DNA of 64,000 bases. It comes from Euglena gracilis (taxonomy: Eukaryota > Euglenida > Euglenophyceae > Euglenales). The stretch is taken from contig CP154955.1 in the NCBI GenBank assembly GCA_039621445.1, positions 32,905,417 to 32,969,416 on the forward strand, read 5' to 3'. Every line of letters starts with the position of its first letter. The stretch's first letter is position 1. The notes under the pieces were generated by a model, which saw only the letters and a program-made list of their open reading frames with translations, was not told the DNA's origin and made no database searches. The position numbers and the translations under genes were made by a program. Positions 55,137-64,000 of this stretch are shown here, piece after piece.

Positions 55137-55262
55137 ATGAACCCTGATGATGAAGATGAGAGTCACATTGTTGAAGAACTTGAAAGGCAGTTGAAGAATG
55201 AACAAGCCCAACGATATGCACTTGACAATAAGTTGAAACTTGTGGAGGAGGAGATCCGATTA
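55137..55262 (+). CDS. coiled-coil exon, probable 5' exon of the CCDC6-like gene
   Basis: From an ATG at 55137: MNPDDEDESHIVEELERQLK, NEQAQRYALDNKLKLVEEEI, with charged residues in heptad-like spacing. The frame reaches a possible donor CGATTA-GTTCGT in phase 0, which would put RL directly before the QAKVEEEEEF of the next exon. The donor is weak, and the ATG may be internal to an exon that begins at CTGCTCACAG. Confidence 0.6.
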
Positions 55263-56273
55263 GTTCGTTGCAACACTGTGGAGTTGGTGTGCTGTGTATT
55301 TTTTTGTCCTGTTCCAAATGTCCACCTGCCGCCTTTGCAGGCCACCCTCACCCCCCCCCCCCCCTTGGCCAACCCCAAATGGCGAGTGGGGGGGAGGGCC
55401 CACTTCTGAAGAAAAGGTTCAAAAGTCATGCCGATGTCATCTGGTCACACGTCACTCACTGTCAGAAGTGCCACATTTCCCCGTGGCCCCCTGCAACTCA
55501 TCCCAATTCCCTGGAGCGATTTGACCCCCCTGGCGACAATTACCCTCACCCCCCTAATTGGCTAATTGGGGGTCCCGTTGGACCGTCCATTAGCCAATTA
55601 GGGGGGTGGTCAGGCTTATTGGCCATTGGGGGGTTGGTACACCCCTCCCCCCCCCCTCTCCGAGGGCCTCGCCACGCCATTTACCCCCCCTCCCCCCCCC
55701 TAGCCGGACCCCCTCGCCACGCCACCGGCGATTTTCGCGATTTTTTGAACGAAAATTTTGTTGGAAAACCATGGTACACCCCTCCCCCCCCCCTGGTCGC
55801 CGACCCCCTCGCCACGCCATTTACCCCCCCTCCCCCCCCCCCTATTCGGACCCCCTCGCCACGGCGTACCAACCCCCCATTGGCCGGGGTAACCCCCCCC
55901 CCTAATTGGCCAATTGGGGGTCCGAAGGAGCCCGGCCATTAGCCAAATAGGGGGGGGGGTGAGGTTCCAAGACTGGAAATGAGGGCCTTGTTTCATGACA
56001 ATTGCAGTAGCTGGTGGTGGAGGGTCGGCAGTCCAGTTGACTTCATCATTGGAGACTAGATAACCCCCCATTATGACACCCCCCTCCCCAATAGTTGGGG
56101 GGGCCTAATAGTCGGGGGGGGGGGGCGACAATTGGGGGGTACCCATCTTATGGACATGTTGGGTAAATTTAGTACCCCCCCAAATGTCACCCCCCTACAT
56201 CTTTCAATTTTTTTGGGATATTTTTGAAACAGTTCTCAAGATTATTCTGCATTTTGTCCTGCTCTCCACTCAG
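55263..56273. other. intron of the CCDC6-like gene
   Basis: C/G runs and two TAATTGGC(C/T)AATTGGGG inverted blocks (55548-55605 and 55892-55955) around a CCCCCTCGCCACGCC repeated segment. No gene. Confidence 0.5.
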
Positions 56274-56423
56274 CAAGCCAAGGTGGAAGAAGAGGAGGAA
56301 TTCATCACAAATAACCTCCTGAAGCGATTGGAAGCTGTCAAGAAAGAAAAGGAGCACATTGCCAAACAAGTTGAAATTGAAGAGGAGTTCATGACAAATA
56401 ATCTGCAAAGGAAACTCAACCAG
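56274..56423 (+). CDS. CCDC6-like coiled-coil exon 2
   Basis: Acceptor CTGCTCTCCACTCAG and donor CTCAACCAG-GTCTTT enclose exactly 50 codons: QAKVEEEEEFITNNLLKRLE, AVKKEKEHIAKQ, EEEFMTNNLQRKLNQ. The repeated E-E-E-F-(I/M)-T-N pattern followed by a helix is the signature of CCDC6 (also called H4), a coiled-coil protein linked to signalling and DNA-damage response in animals. Here the function is inferred from the family only. Confidence 0.85.
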
Positions 56424-57837
56424 GTCTTTTTTGATCCTCTTGATGTAGTGTCGAGGGAGCTGTCCCCCCTCCACTGCCAGGGGGGTCCGGAACATGCCAT
56501 TGCTTGACTGCACCATTCCTGTCCAACCCCTCTCCAGTTGGAGTGACTGCAGGGAGGAAATGCGTTTCCGCATTTTTGCGCACATTTGCCATTTTCCCGC
56601 TTTTCCCAAAAAATGCGATTTTTTCCGATTTCAGTGCATTGTTTGTTTTTGGCCATTTCCCCCCCCCTGATTTTCCCAATTTTTCGCATTCTTTTTTGAC
56701 AATTTTTGCAATTTTTTGCAGTTTTTTTTGCAATTTTGCTTTTTTTTGACACTGGAACATTTTCCTCATAATTCCATACATTCATTTAAAATTTGATTCC
56801 ATTTTAGCATGTTTTTGGGCATTTCTTTTGTGTGTTTTCGTGATTTTTGTGCCTTTTCTCTCAAATTTTGTGCATTTTTGTGCATTCTTTGCTCTTATTC
56901 TGGTCCATTGTCTGTCTGAAATTTAGATTTGGCAATTCAGTTGCTGTGTTGCACATTGAGAGCTCTTTTCAAGGGCTTTCCGCAGATAACCACAGAATTG
57001 AAACCGTGTATTGGGGCTCTGGCTTCACGCCCGAACCAGCGTTCAGAATGCCGGTTCGGGCGGGAAGCAGCGTCTGGGGTACCAAAAAATAAAAGTGCCA
57101 AAAAGCCGCCCGAACCGGCGTTCTGGACACAGTTTTCATATCAAAACCAGACTTTTTCATAAAATTCATGTCAGTTGAACACAATGGATGGCGTGGTGAA
57201 CAACATCCACACCCTACACCCTGAGGGGGTGTTTCCCCCATGACCCCCCCCGCGACCCCACTCTGAACCCCGTTCGTGAGTCCAAAAAAAAATTGGCATT
57301 ACAGCTAATTGTCGTCAAGTTTGGCCCAGGGACCTAAAATTTTGGCCCCAAAATTAAAATTTGCTCGGCAATATATTTGGCCGCCGCCCTTAGAATTTTG
57401 GCCCCCGCCTTGAATTTTGGCCCTCGGCAGCATTGCGGCGAAAGAAATATTGAAATATTTCACTTGAAATTTCAGAAAGAATTTCATGAAATTTCAGAAA
57501 TATATTTTCCGCCTGGTGAAAGATTTGAAATATGGACCCTTCCTGTCAACCAACTTGAATAGGAAAAGCATGGCGAGGTCCTGGTGGATCCTTCATGGTT
57601 GCAAAAGTGAAGGAAATATTTTTCATTTTTCGAAATATTTCCGAAATATTTCTGAAATATTTCTGAAATGAAATTTATTTTCCCAATCTTTCGAAAGATA
57701 CCCAATGCTCGGAATTAAAATTTTGGCCCCACATAAAAAATTCTGGCCCCAATACTTTCATAAATTGGATATTGGCTTCAGACACCAGGCCTAGTGGTCA
57801 GTCTAGTGTAGCAGAACTGAATTCCAAAGATTTTTTA
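56424..57837. other. intron of the CCDC6-like gene, left part
   Basis: T-rich tracts, GCCGGTTCGGGC satellite at 57000-57140 and a GAAATATTTC-rich stretch at 57440-57670. No gene. Confidence 0.5.
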
Positions 57838-59070
57838 TACACAAATTGTGGCTGAGCCCAGATTTCAGCCTGAAAACGTGTTCAGCCAGGGGCCCCCGAA
57901 GGGGGCCCCTGAACACGTTTTCAGGCTGAAATCTGGGCTCAGCCACAATTTGTTTAAAAACGTTTTCAGAGCCCGCCAAATGCCTGCCCTGAAATTCGTG
58001 GTCATGATTCACGCAAGGGGTCAAAAACGCGAATTTGTGAAATTCGGACCCAAAAAACGGCGCCCTCACTGAAAACGTGCCTGAACACAGATGCCTTCAC
58101 TGAAAACGTGTCATTGCCACAAATGCCCTCGCTGAAAACGTGTCACCCCCCCCCTTTTTTTCTTTTTTTCCTTTTTTCCGCAGCCCTGCCAATATGGCCA
58201 AACGCACGGCAAACTTTGTGAATGGTCTTTTGCCACCACCCCCTAGGACGGAACTGTTCCTGGCGAGAGCGGTATACCAGCAAGATGCCAAGAAGCCGAA
58301 GGTTGACCCCCTTCATGGCACCTTGCTGGCACAGGGCAACACAAAGAAAAAGTCCGGCTCCGTGGGTGCAGAGCTTGCTGCTGTTGCCAACTGTTTGCAG
58401 TTCGCCAAACTGTGTCAACATCGGCAAGCCTCTTATCCTGAGCTGGATGCTTTCTTTGTTGCCTGGACGGGATGGGAGCTGGAACCCAGCCTGTTGTTCG
58501 ATGAGGCGGGCGTCATCGAACAATGTGTGGCTCAACATGTTGCCATTCCGAAAAATCCAAATTGTGTGGAGCTGAACAAAGTTGTCTGTGACGCCTGCGG
58601 TTTGGCATATCATTTTCATTGCCAAGATTTGCGGCGGCCACCAAAGTATGGCTCGTTTTTGTGTAAAGCCTGTCGTGTGCTGTGATTTTCGCCCCTTCCC
58701 TGTCGTTGTGCCAAGGCAACCTAGCCTTCTTGTTGTCGTCTTCTTCGTGTTGTAGAGTGCCCCCGACCCGCCTCACCCGTTGAGGACCACACGGCCTCTC
58801 AACCGCAGGCCGATTTTTCATGATTGCGATTTTGCACGCCGATTTTTCTTGCTGGGGGTTGCCACAGATGCCCTCACTGAAAACGTGCCTGAACACAGAT
58901 GCCTTCACTGAAAACGTGTCATTGCCACAAATGCCCTCATTGAAAACGTGCCTGAACACAGATGCCTTCACTGAAAACCTGTCATTGCCACAAATGCCCT
59001 CATTGAAAACGTGTTCATGACCACGAATTTCAGGGCAGGCATTTGGCGGGCTGAACACGTTTTTAAGGGG
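57838..59070 (+). mobile_element. palindrome-bearing repeat carrying a PHD-type ORF, copy 2
   Basis: Palindrome at 57840-57953, GCCCGCCAAATGCCTGCCCT unit, ATGCC(C/T)TCACTGAAAACGTG units on both sides (58060-58145 and 58865-59010), the ORF at 58194-58685, and at the right end the inverted GGGCAGGCATTTGGCGGGCT unit (59032-59052). The outer GCCCGCCAAATGCC units are inverted to one another, so the element has inverted ends of about 60 bases. Confidence 0.68.
58194..58685 (+). CDS. PHD-type zinc-finger ORF, copy 2, internally deleted
   Basis: ATG after a pyrimidine-rich CCGCAG, then 163 codons without a break: MAKRTANFVNGLLPPPPRTE, a region matching copy 1 (ASYPELDAFFVAWTGWELEP) and the C-terminal VCDACGLAYHFHCQDLRRPP, with FLCKACRVL and stop. 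Compared with copy 1 it lacks the linker and the first Cys pair (KCGFCG), so the finger cannot bind the first zinc in the usual way, but it keeps the last CKAC pair that copy 1 has lost. The uninterrupted frame suggests recent activity or selection. Confidence 0.6.
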   Translation: MAKRTANFVNGLLPPPPRTELFLARAVYQQDAKKPKVDPLHGTLLAQGNTKKKSGSVGAELAAVANCLQFAKLCQHRQASYPELDAFFVAWTGWELEPSLLFDEAGVIEQCVAQHVAIPKNPNCVELNKVVCDACGLAYHFHCQDLRRPPKYGSFLCKACRVL

Positions 59071-59944
59071 ACAGGGCAACCAGAGACATATTTTGCATGG
59101 ATCACTATAGAAAAAGGATGAGTGCAGGAGGAAATTACTGACATGTGATGTGCAATGAAATTCCAAAATGTTCCTTTGAGATTGAGCAGAACAGAAATAT
59201 TTACAGAGAAGGCAAAAAAGGAGCTTGGGCAGGATATCTTTTGGTGGTGGCCTCTTCGATGACGTCTTCTTTGATGAAATCCACCCACAGATTGCACAGG
59301 CATTGTAAAACAGAAAAGGGCACTGGAAAAAAAATAGCCTAAATTAGAAACTACTGCCCCCCCCCAGGGGGGCAGTACTTAATCCGGGGGGGGGGGAGGT
59401 CCATCTTCTTTTACCCCTTTCTCAGGGCCACCTTCTTCAACCCCCCCCCCCGGTCCATCTTCTTTTACCCTCCCCTGTCTTGCTCGCGCGCAGGGCCGGG
59501 AATCCGTTGTTGGGTCGCACCACGCTTTTCCGGGGGGTCGCGCTGGGCGGCGCTGCGCGCGGGGGGATAGCCCCCCACCACGGGCAACCGCGGGGCCGTG
59601 CACGCATAGTGGGCATATTTTTTGTTTTTTTAAAAAAACAAAACAACGTGTTTTTTTTTAAAAAAACAATAAAACAAAACATCAAAAAAAAGGAAAATTT
59701 CATTGAAAAAAACTCGTTCTGAAACACCCAATCCATATTTTGAATCCTACTAAGTTCAAAAACTGCCAAAAATGGTCAAAAAGCATCCAAAAATGCAACA
59801 AAAATGGAATTTTATGACTTTTTTTCATTTTTTTGTGGAAGGAAGTTTTTGGCAGAAGTCACCCAGAAGTGCCAAAAATCATTGAAAATGTGCATTAAAA
59901 TTTTTTTCCGTGCAAAGCCCACTGGGCGTTTTTTTGTTTTTTTA
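59071..59944. other. intron sequence with unresolved repeats
   Basis: CCATCTTCTTTTACCC units at 59400 and 59455, a GC-rich block at 59480-59610 inverted relative to 61265-61310, and A/T homopolymers. No gene. Confidence 0.4.
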
Positions 59945-61095
59945 AAACCCTATTTTCTGGGCCCGACGCCTGTCTTGAAATTCTACTGACATTAACGGAT
60001 TTCAGGCTGAAATTGTTTATGTCGGTCAATTTCCATTCAGGCGCCTGTTTATGTCGGTCGATTTCCATTCAGGCACCCGTTTATGTCAGTCGATTTCCAT
60101 TCAGGCGCCCGTTTATGTCGGTCGATTTCCATTCAGGCGCCCGTTTATGTCGGTCGATTTCCATTCAGGCGCCCGTTTATGTCGGTCGATTTCCATTCCA
60201 TTGAAATCTGTTGCTGGTCAGATTGGGAATTTTTAGTGACTTTTTGGACATTTTGGATTTCCCTTTTTTTCGACATTTTTGGTCCTATGGGGTTGTGGAG
60301 GAGTTATGGATCAGACAAAAAACCAAATTTTGTGGCCAGGTGATCACAGCTGGCTGAACTTTGGATGGAACAGACGGAAGGACGGTATTTAAGATTATTA
60401 TTTTCTGGATCTTCAGAAAAAGCATTCGGCAAATTTGTCCTGAACCAGTTGTCATCACTGGTCATCTGCAAGAAAAGCTTTCGGGTGAGGAGTGATTTGG
60501 CAATGTCAAACCTATTTTCTGGGCTCGACGCCCGTATTGCAATTATATTGACATCATCGGATTTCGGGCCAAGGCTGTGTTCATAGCAACATGGCTTTGG
60601 TCAAAATCTGTGTTTCTAAAAAAACGCAGACTCTGACCTGAGTCTGTGTTTCGAAACGCTCAGTCTGTTATTCGGCCTGAGTCTGCGTTTCGAAACGCAG
60701 ACTCAGGTCAGAGTCTGCGTTTAAGACGCAGTTCTTGATATAGAGATTGGAAGAAGAAAAAGGCATTCCGCAAAAAAAGGCAAAAGGTTGGTCGACATTA
60801 ACGGGTTTCAGGCTGAAACTGACAATGTCCCAAAACGGAACAAAAAGGCATTCAAAAAAGGAAACAAAAGGTTGGTCGATTTCCAAGACATCGGAAACCG
60901 TTTATGTCAGTCGATTTCCATTCAGGCGCCCGTTTATGTCGGTCGATTTCCATTCAGGCGCCCGTTTATGTCGGTCGATTTCCATTCAGGCGCCCGTTAA
61001 TGGGCCAAAAACCACTTTTTTGACCATATCTCCGTCCAGGCGGTTCGGTCGAATGAATATCAAGACAGGCGTCGGGCCCAGACAAAATGGGTTTT
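59945..61095. repeat. inverted-repeat element with 32-base minisatellites
   Basis: Ends are inverted: CTGGGCCCGACGCCTGTCTT at about 59957-59976 and its complement near 61056-61080. Inside are about 5.8 units of a 32-base repeat (GTTTATGTCGGTCGATTTCC plus ATTCAGGCGCCC) at 60015-60200 and about 3 units at 60897-61000. A palindrome of CTGAGTCTGCGTTTCGAAAC lies at 60640-60725. Confidence 0.78.
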
Positions 61096-61097
61096 AG

Positions 61098-61201
61098 AAA
61101 AATCGACCGACACAAACAGATTCAGCAGGGGCGCCGGGCGGCTCGCTTCGCTCGCTCGCGCCCGGCGCCCCTGCTGAATCTGTTAGTGTCGGTCGATTTT
61201 T
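61098..61201. repeat. 43-base-arm hairpin
   Basis: Arms 61098-61140 and 61159-61201 pair with one mismatch, around an 18-base loop of GCTCGCTTCG repeats. The arm starts AAAAATCGACCGACAC and ends GGCGCCGGGCG. Confidence 0.9.
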
Positions 61202-62978
61202 GAATAATAAAAAAAACATTGTTAGAATTTTAAAAAAAACAAAAAAACAACGTCAAAAAAAAACAGGCCGGCCCACTATGCGTGGTGCGCGGGGGAGACA
61301 GACAGGGCGAGAGCAGGGGCAGACAGACAGATGGGAAAAGACCGACAGGACAGACAGGACAGACGGGGCAGGGGGGGGGGGAACGGAAAGCCCCTGCGCG
61401 GAGGAACGGGGCAGGGGAGGAGGGGGGGTCCATCTTCTTTCAGGCGGGGGGGTCTGACTGCGGATATTTGACCTGGTCATCTCATTCACTGCTTTCTGAA
61501 TGCTACCTGTCACACAATTCTGCTCTCAGTTTCAATTTGTAATTTGTGAACAAGGTGTTTGGAGCATGGATATGCCGAGGCCTTTTTCCCCCCATTTCAA
61601 AAGCTCCCCTTCCTGGGGGAAGGGGGGGATCCTAGTTGCGGGTCCTAGGCCGGAGGCCTGGGTATGCATTTTTTAGCGCGTGAAGTGCTGAAAACTTTTG
61701 CAAAATGCCCCGAGGTGGCATCATTTGGGGGGGTGGTCCCACGGCACCTAAGGTGGGGGTCCTTTCAGGGAGCTCAAAAACAGGGGGGGGGGTGCAAACG
61801 CGCTTTTTTTGCTTTTTTTTTGAGTGTCCCCCCTTCTTACAAGGGAGCCTGTTTACTCACAATGACAAGCAGGAAATCTATTTCATTTTATGTTGTTTCA
61901 GGATACATTTTCCCAAGTTCCCCCCCCCCCCCAGAGCATCCCTCCTGAGTAAGACACCTTGAAATCTTTTTCACCACCGCATTCTCAAACACCGACCACC
62001 AGTTTGATTACTGTCACGTCATTGCTCGCCTACTGACCTTGTCAACCAGGCGTACTTGGTTGTCTTTTTTTTTTGACGCCATCTCATTACTTTGCAAGCA
62101 GTGTTTGTCAAAGGGCTCTGAGGGAAATTCCAGAGGGTCGTTCTTTTTCCCAATTGTTCATCACAAATTGCTTCAGAAGTTGCACATTGAAAGGAATGAG
62201 TGCAGTAGCATCTTCCTTCATGATGGGAAAGTCCAACCCGCTGTAAGCGGGCGCACACTGTCTATCTCCATACAGGATGGGGCCAAATATGTTGCCAAAT
62301 ATATTTTAGGGCTGCAGGGGCCAAATATATTGCCAACCTGGGGCCAAAATATTTGCCGCCTCGGGCCAAATCATTTGAGCCCATGGGCCAAAATGATAAG
62401 GGGGAGGGCCAAATATCCTGCCAGCTCGGGCCAATTCTCGCGCCGTTAGCTGTAATTAGGAATTTGCCACTCAATTAGGAATCAAAAGTGCAAAAAATTC
62501 GTCCCAAATTCCTGATTGTACTTATTTTTGGCAAATTCCTAATTGGGATCTAAAATCAGAGGAATGAATGATGTCACACATGTCACGCATGACTCCCCGC
62601 CCCCCCCCCCCCTGATCCCAACACCCCCTGAAGCTCTGAACCAAAAATTGCCTTAAGACCACAGCATTGAGTCCTTCAGGGGTGGGATGGGTGGGGGGCG
62701 GGCCAGAGGCCTGGATGTGGATTTCGGCACAGGGGCCAAAATTTTTTTGCGAAAGCCATTCTCGTCCCCAATCCTTTACGGCCAATGGGAAAAGCACGGG
62801 GGGACAGATGCTTTTTTGGACCCTCGGGGGAGGGTGTCCTCTTCAAGACTCCTGGGGAGAGACGGGGTTTCCCAGGGGGGGCATGGATGCAAAAGGAATG
62901 GATCAAACCTGTAGACCTACACAAAAACCTAAACCAGACACCATTTCTCACTTTGTTGCTTTCCTTTTCTCCATGCAG
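61202..62978. other. intron of the CCDC6-like gene, right part
   Basis: GACAGACAGG repeats at 61305-61365, G/C runs, and GGCCAAATAT units at 62280-62425. A decayed exon-like stretch is noted separately at 62160-62210. Confidence 0.45.
62160..62210 (+). pseudogene. possible decayed coiled-coil exon copy
   Basis: TTCATCACAAAT is followed by a CTTCAGAAG-TTGCACATTGAAAGG stretch. The first part encodes FITN and, after a frame change, the second encodes LLQKLHIERNE, resembling FITNNLLKRLEAVKKE of exon 2. It lies between exons 2 and 3 on the same strand. Confidence 0.3.
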
Positions 62979-63082
62979 CTGCGCAAGGAGAAAGGGGAAC
63001 TTGAAAGACATCTTGAGGCCGAGCAGGAGTATTTTGTCAACAAACTTCAGAAGCAACTGCTGGAGATCACGCGGCAAAAAAA
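62979..63082 (+). CDS. CCDC6-like coiled-coil exon 3
   Basis: Acceptor TTCCTTTTCTCCATGCAG and donor CAAAAAAA-GTATGACG. It reads LRKEKGELERHLEAEQEYFV then NKLQKQLLEITRQKK, following directly in phase from KLNQ of exon 2; CCDC6 shows the same order (KAELEQHLEQEQEFQVNKL). The exon ends two bases into a codon, so the gene continues to the right, probably outside the window. Confidence 0.85.
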
Positions 63083-64000
63083 GTATGACGTTCCTTGAAG
63101 CCCTCGCAACCTCCCCCACTCCCACTGCTGGACCCATTTGCCAGGCGGCCAAAATGGTGAATGCAAGTCAGTCCCTAGGGGCACATTTTGTATGACAGAT
63201 GCTTTCGGAAATAATGTGCTTGTTCTCGATTTTTTTTTGAAGCATCGATCTTTTGACCGAAAATCTCATCCCAGCAGAATGACAGGGTCGAAATTCGGGG
63301 GGGGGGGGTTGGCTAATCCTACCCCTTGCCTTTTTGTGGTTGACCATCCAACCGCTGTGAATAGAAAAAGGCTCAACTCGGTCATGTTGGTCATTGCAAA
63401 AATGAGTTGAAAACATTGGTTGACTTGGGATCAGACCAATTCAGGAAAGTCAAAACTCCGGGGGGGGGGGGTGCTGGGCTTGGGCCATATCGAGAAAGAA
63501 AAGCTGGCTGGCCTGCTCCACCCAGGGGGGCGGGATGGAGGGGGGGCGGCAGCCCAGCTGGACCTGAGCTGGGCTGGGCTGAAATTGAACAATTACCCCA
63601 AAAATGACCCAAAACACAATTTCGAAAATAAATGAGAATCTGACAACCCCAAAGGCGCCCAAAATACCAATTTTGGCCATTTTTTTTTACCGATTTTCGC
63701 AACGAAACATTTGAAAATCTTCTTTGCACCGAAAAAAATTGGGTTGGACCTGCAAAAAGGGGCTGGCAGGGCTAGCAGCACCCCCTGAGTTGCACTAAGG
63801 CTCCTTGTCTGTTTATGGTCGGCGCTGATTTCGCTTCTGGCCCGGTTTGTTGTGTGGGGAGTGGACCCTGGGGGGCCAAAATTGGGGCTGGCTGCAAAAG
63901 GAGGGAGGGGGGCTGCAAAACCTTAAAGATGTATGCCCTCCACTGCATTCAAATTTTCGGTCAAAGAAAACCCATCGTTAATGCTTTGGCAATTTTTGGT
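63083..64000. other. intron of the CCDC6-like gene, no element recognised
   Basis: AT-rich with G runs at 63299-63308 and 63460-63470. No coding frame. Confidence 0.4.

Noticed and set aside
59145-59342. Frame with an acidic FDDVFFDEIHPQIAQAL-type segment considered as a CCDC6-like exon
   Set aside because: No acceptor or donor in phase with exons 2 and 3, which already join cleanly.
60013-60343. Repetitive peptides with SVDFHSGARLC-type units
   Set aside because: Three different frames of the same 32-base minisatellite are all open because the unit length and composition allow it; not evidence of a gene.
1-64000. tRNA, rRNA, CRISPR arrays, bacterial operons
   Set aside because: No cloverleaf with conserved tRNA boxes, no rRNA-like stretch and no regular repeat-spacer array with unique spacers was seen by eye. 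A covariance-model scan would be needed to exclude small RNAs fully.

Overview
The window is nuclear DNA of an intron-rich, transposon-rich eukaryote. Spliceosomal GT-AG introns split short exons, introns run from about 50 bases to more than 8 kb, and DIRS-type, Mutator-like and TA- or TTAA-targeting elements are nested in one another. No bacterial operon, ribosome binding site, tRNA, rRNA or CRISPR signal was seen. The lineage cannot be fixed from sequence alone. An exon block resembling EF-hand light chains would fit a flagellated protist or alga, but that is inference.

Minus strand, about 36.7 kb down to 0.2 kb: the best host gene encodes a protein with at least four copies of a Cys-rich CCCH zinc-finger module. 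Its exons lie at 36.6, 28.5, 24.6, 23.1, 22.1, 16.9, 14.0, 12.8 and 12.5 kb, and an Arg-Ser stretch lies between modules 2 and 3. Four junctions (A to B, C to D, G to F, E to E2) rejoin a zinc-finger module in phase. From 11.7 kb to 7.5 kb follow exons of an EF-hand-like, proline-rich protein, which could be a second gene or the tail of the first. From 5.1 kb to 0.2 kb there are further GC-rich exon candidates.

Plus strand, 55.1 to 63.1 kb: three exons of a CCDC6-like coiled-coil protein, with a 6.5 kb intron full of repeats. The gene probably continues past the right edge.

25 to 62 kb is mostly mobile DNA. A DIRS-like retroelement (reverse transcriptase, RNase H, truncated tyrosine recombinase) lies at 31.1-33.5 kb. 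A PHD-type zinc-finger ORF occurs twice (26.6-27.2 and 58.2-58.7 kb) inside one palindrome-bearing repeat family. Two Mutator-like elements (14999-15971 and 40454-42545) have 9-base target duplications. The larger one carries a 637-base TA-flanked inverted-repeat element, and the other supplies its empty site. That small element holds a possible three-exon gene for an unknown 123-residue protein. A TTAA-flanked element at 48328-48584 also has an empty-site relative in the window, and a 2.96 kb TIR element spans 50614-53573.

G and C homopolymer runs are extremely common, and several reading-frame breaks fall inside them, so frame calls near such runs should be treated with caution. Exon edges below come from reading frame, codon third-position composition and splice consensus, not from transcripts.
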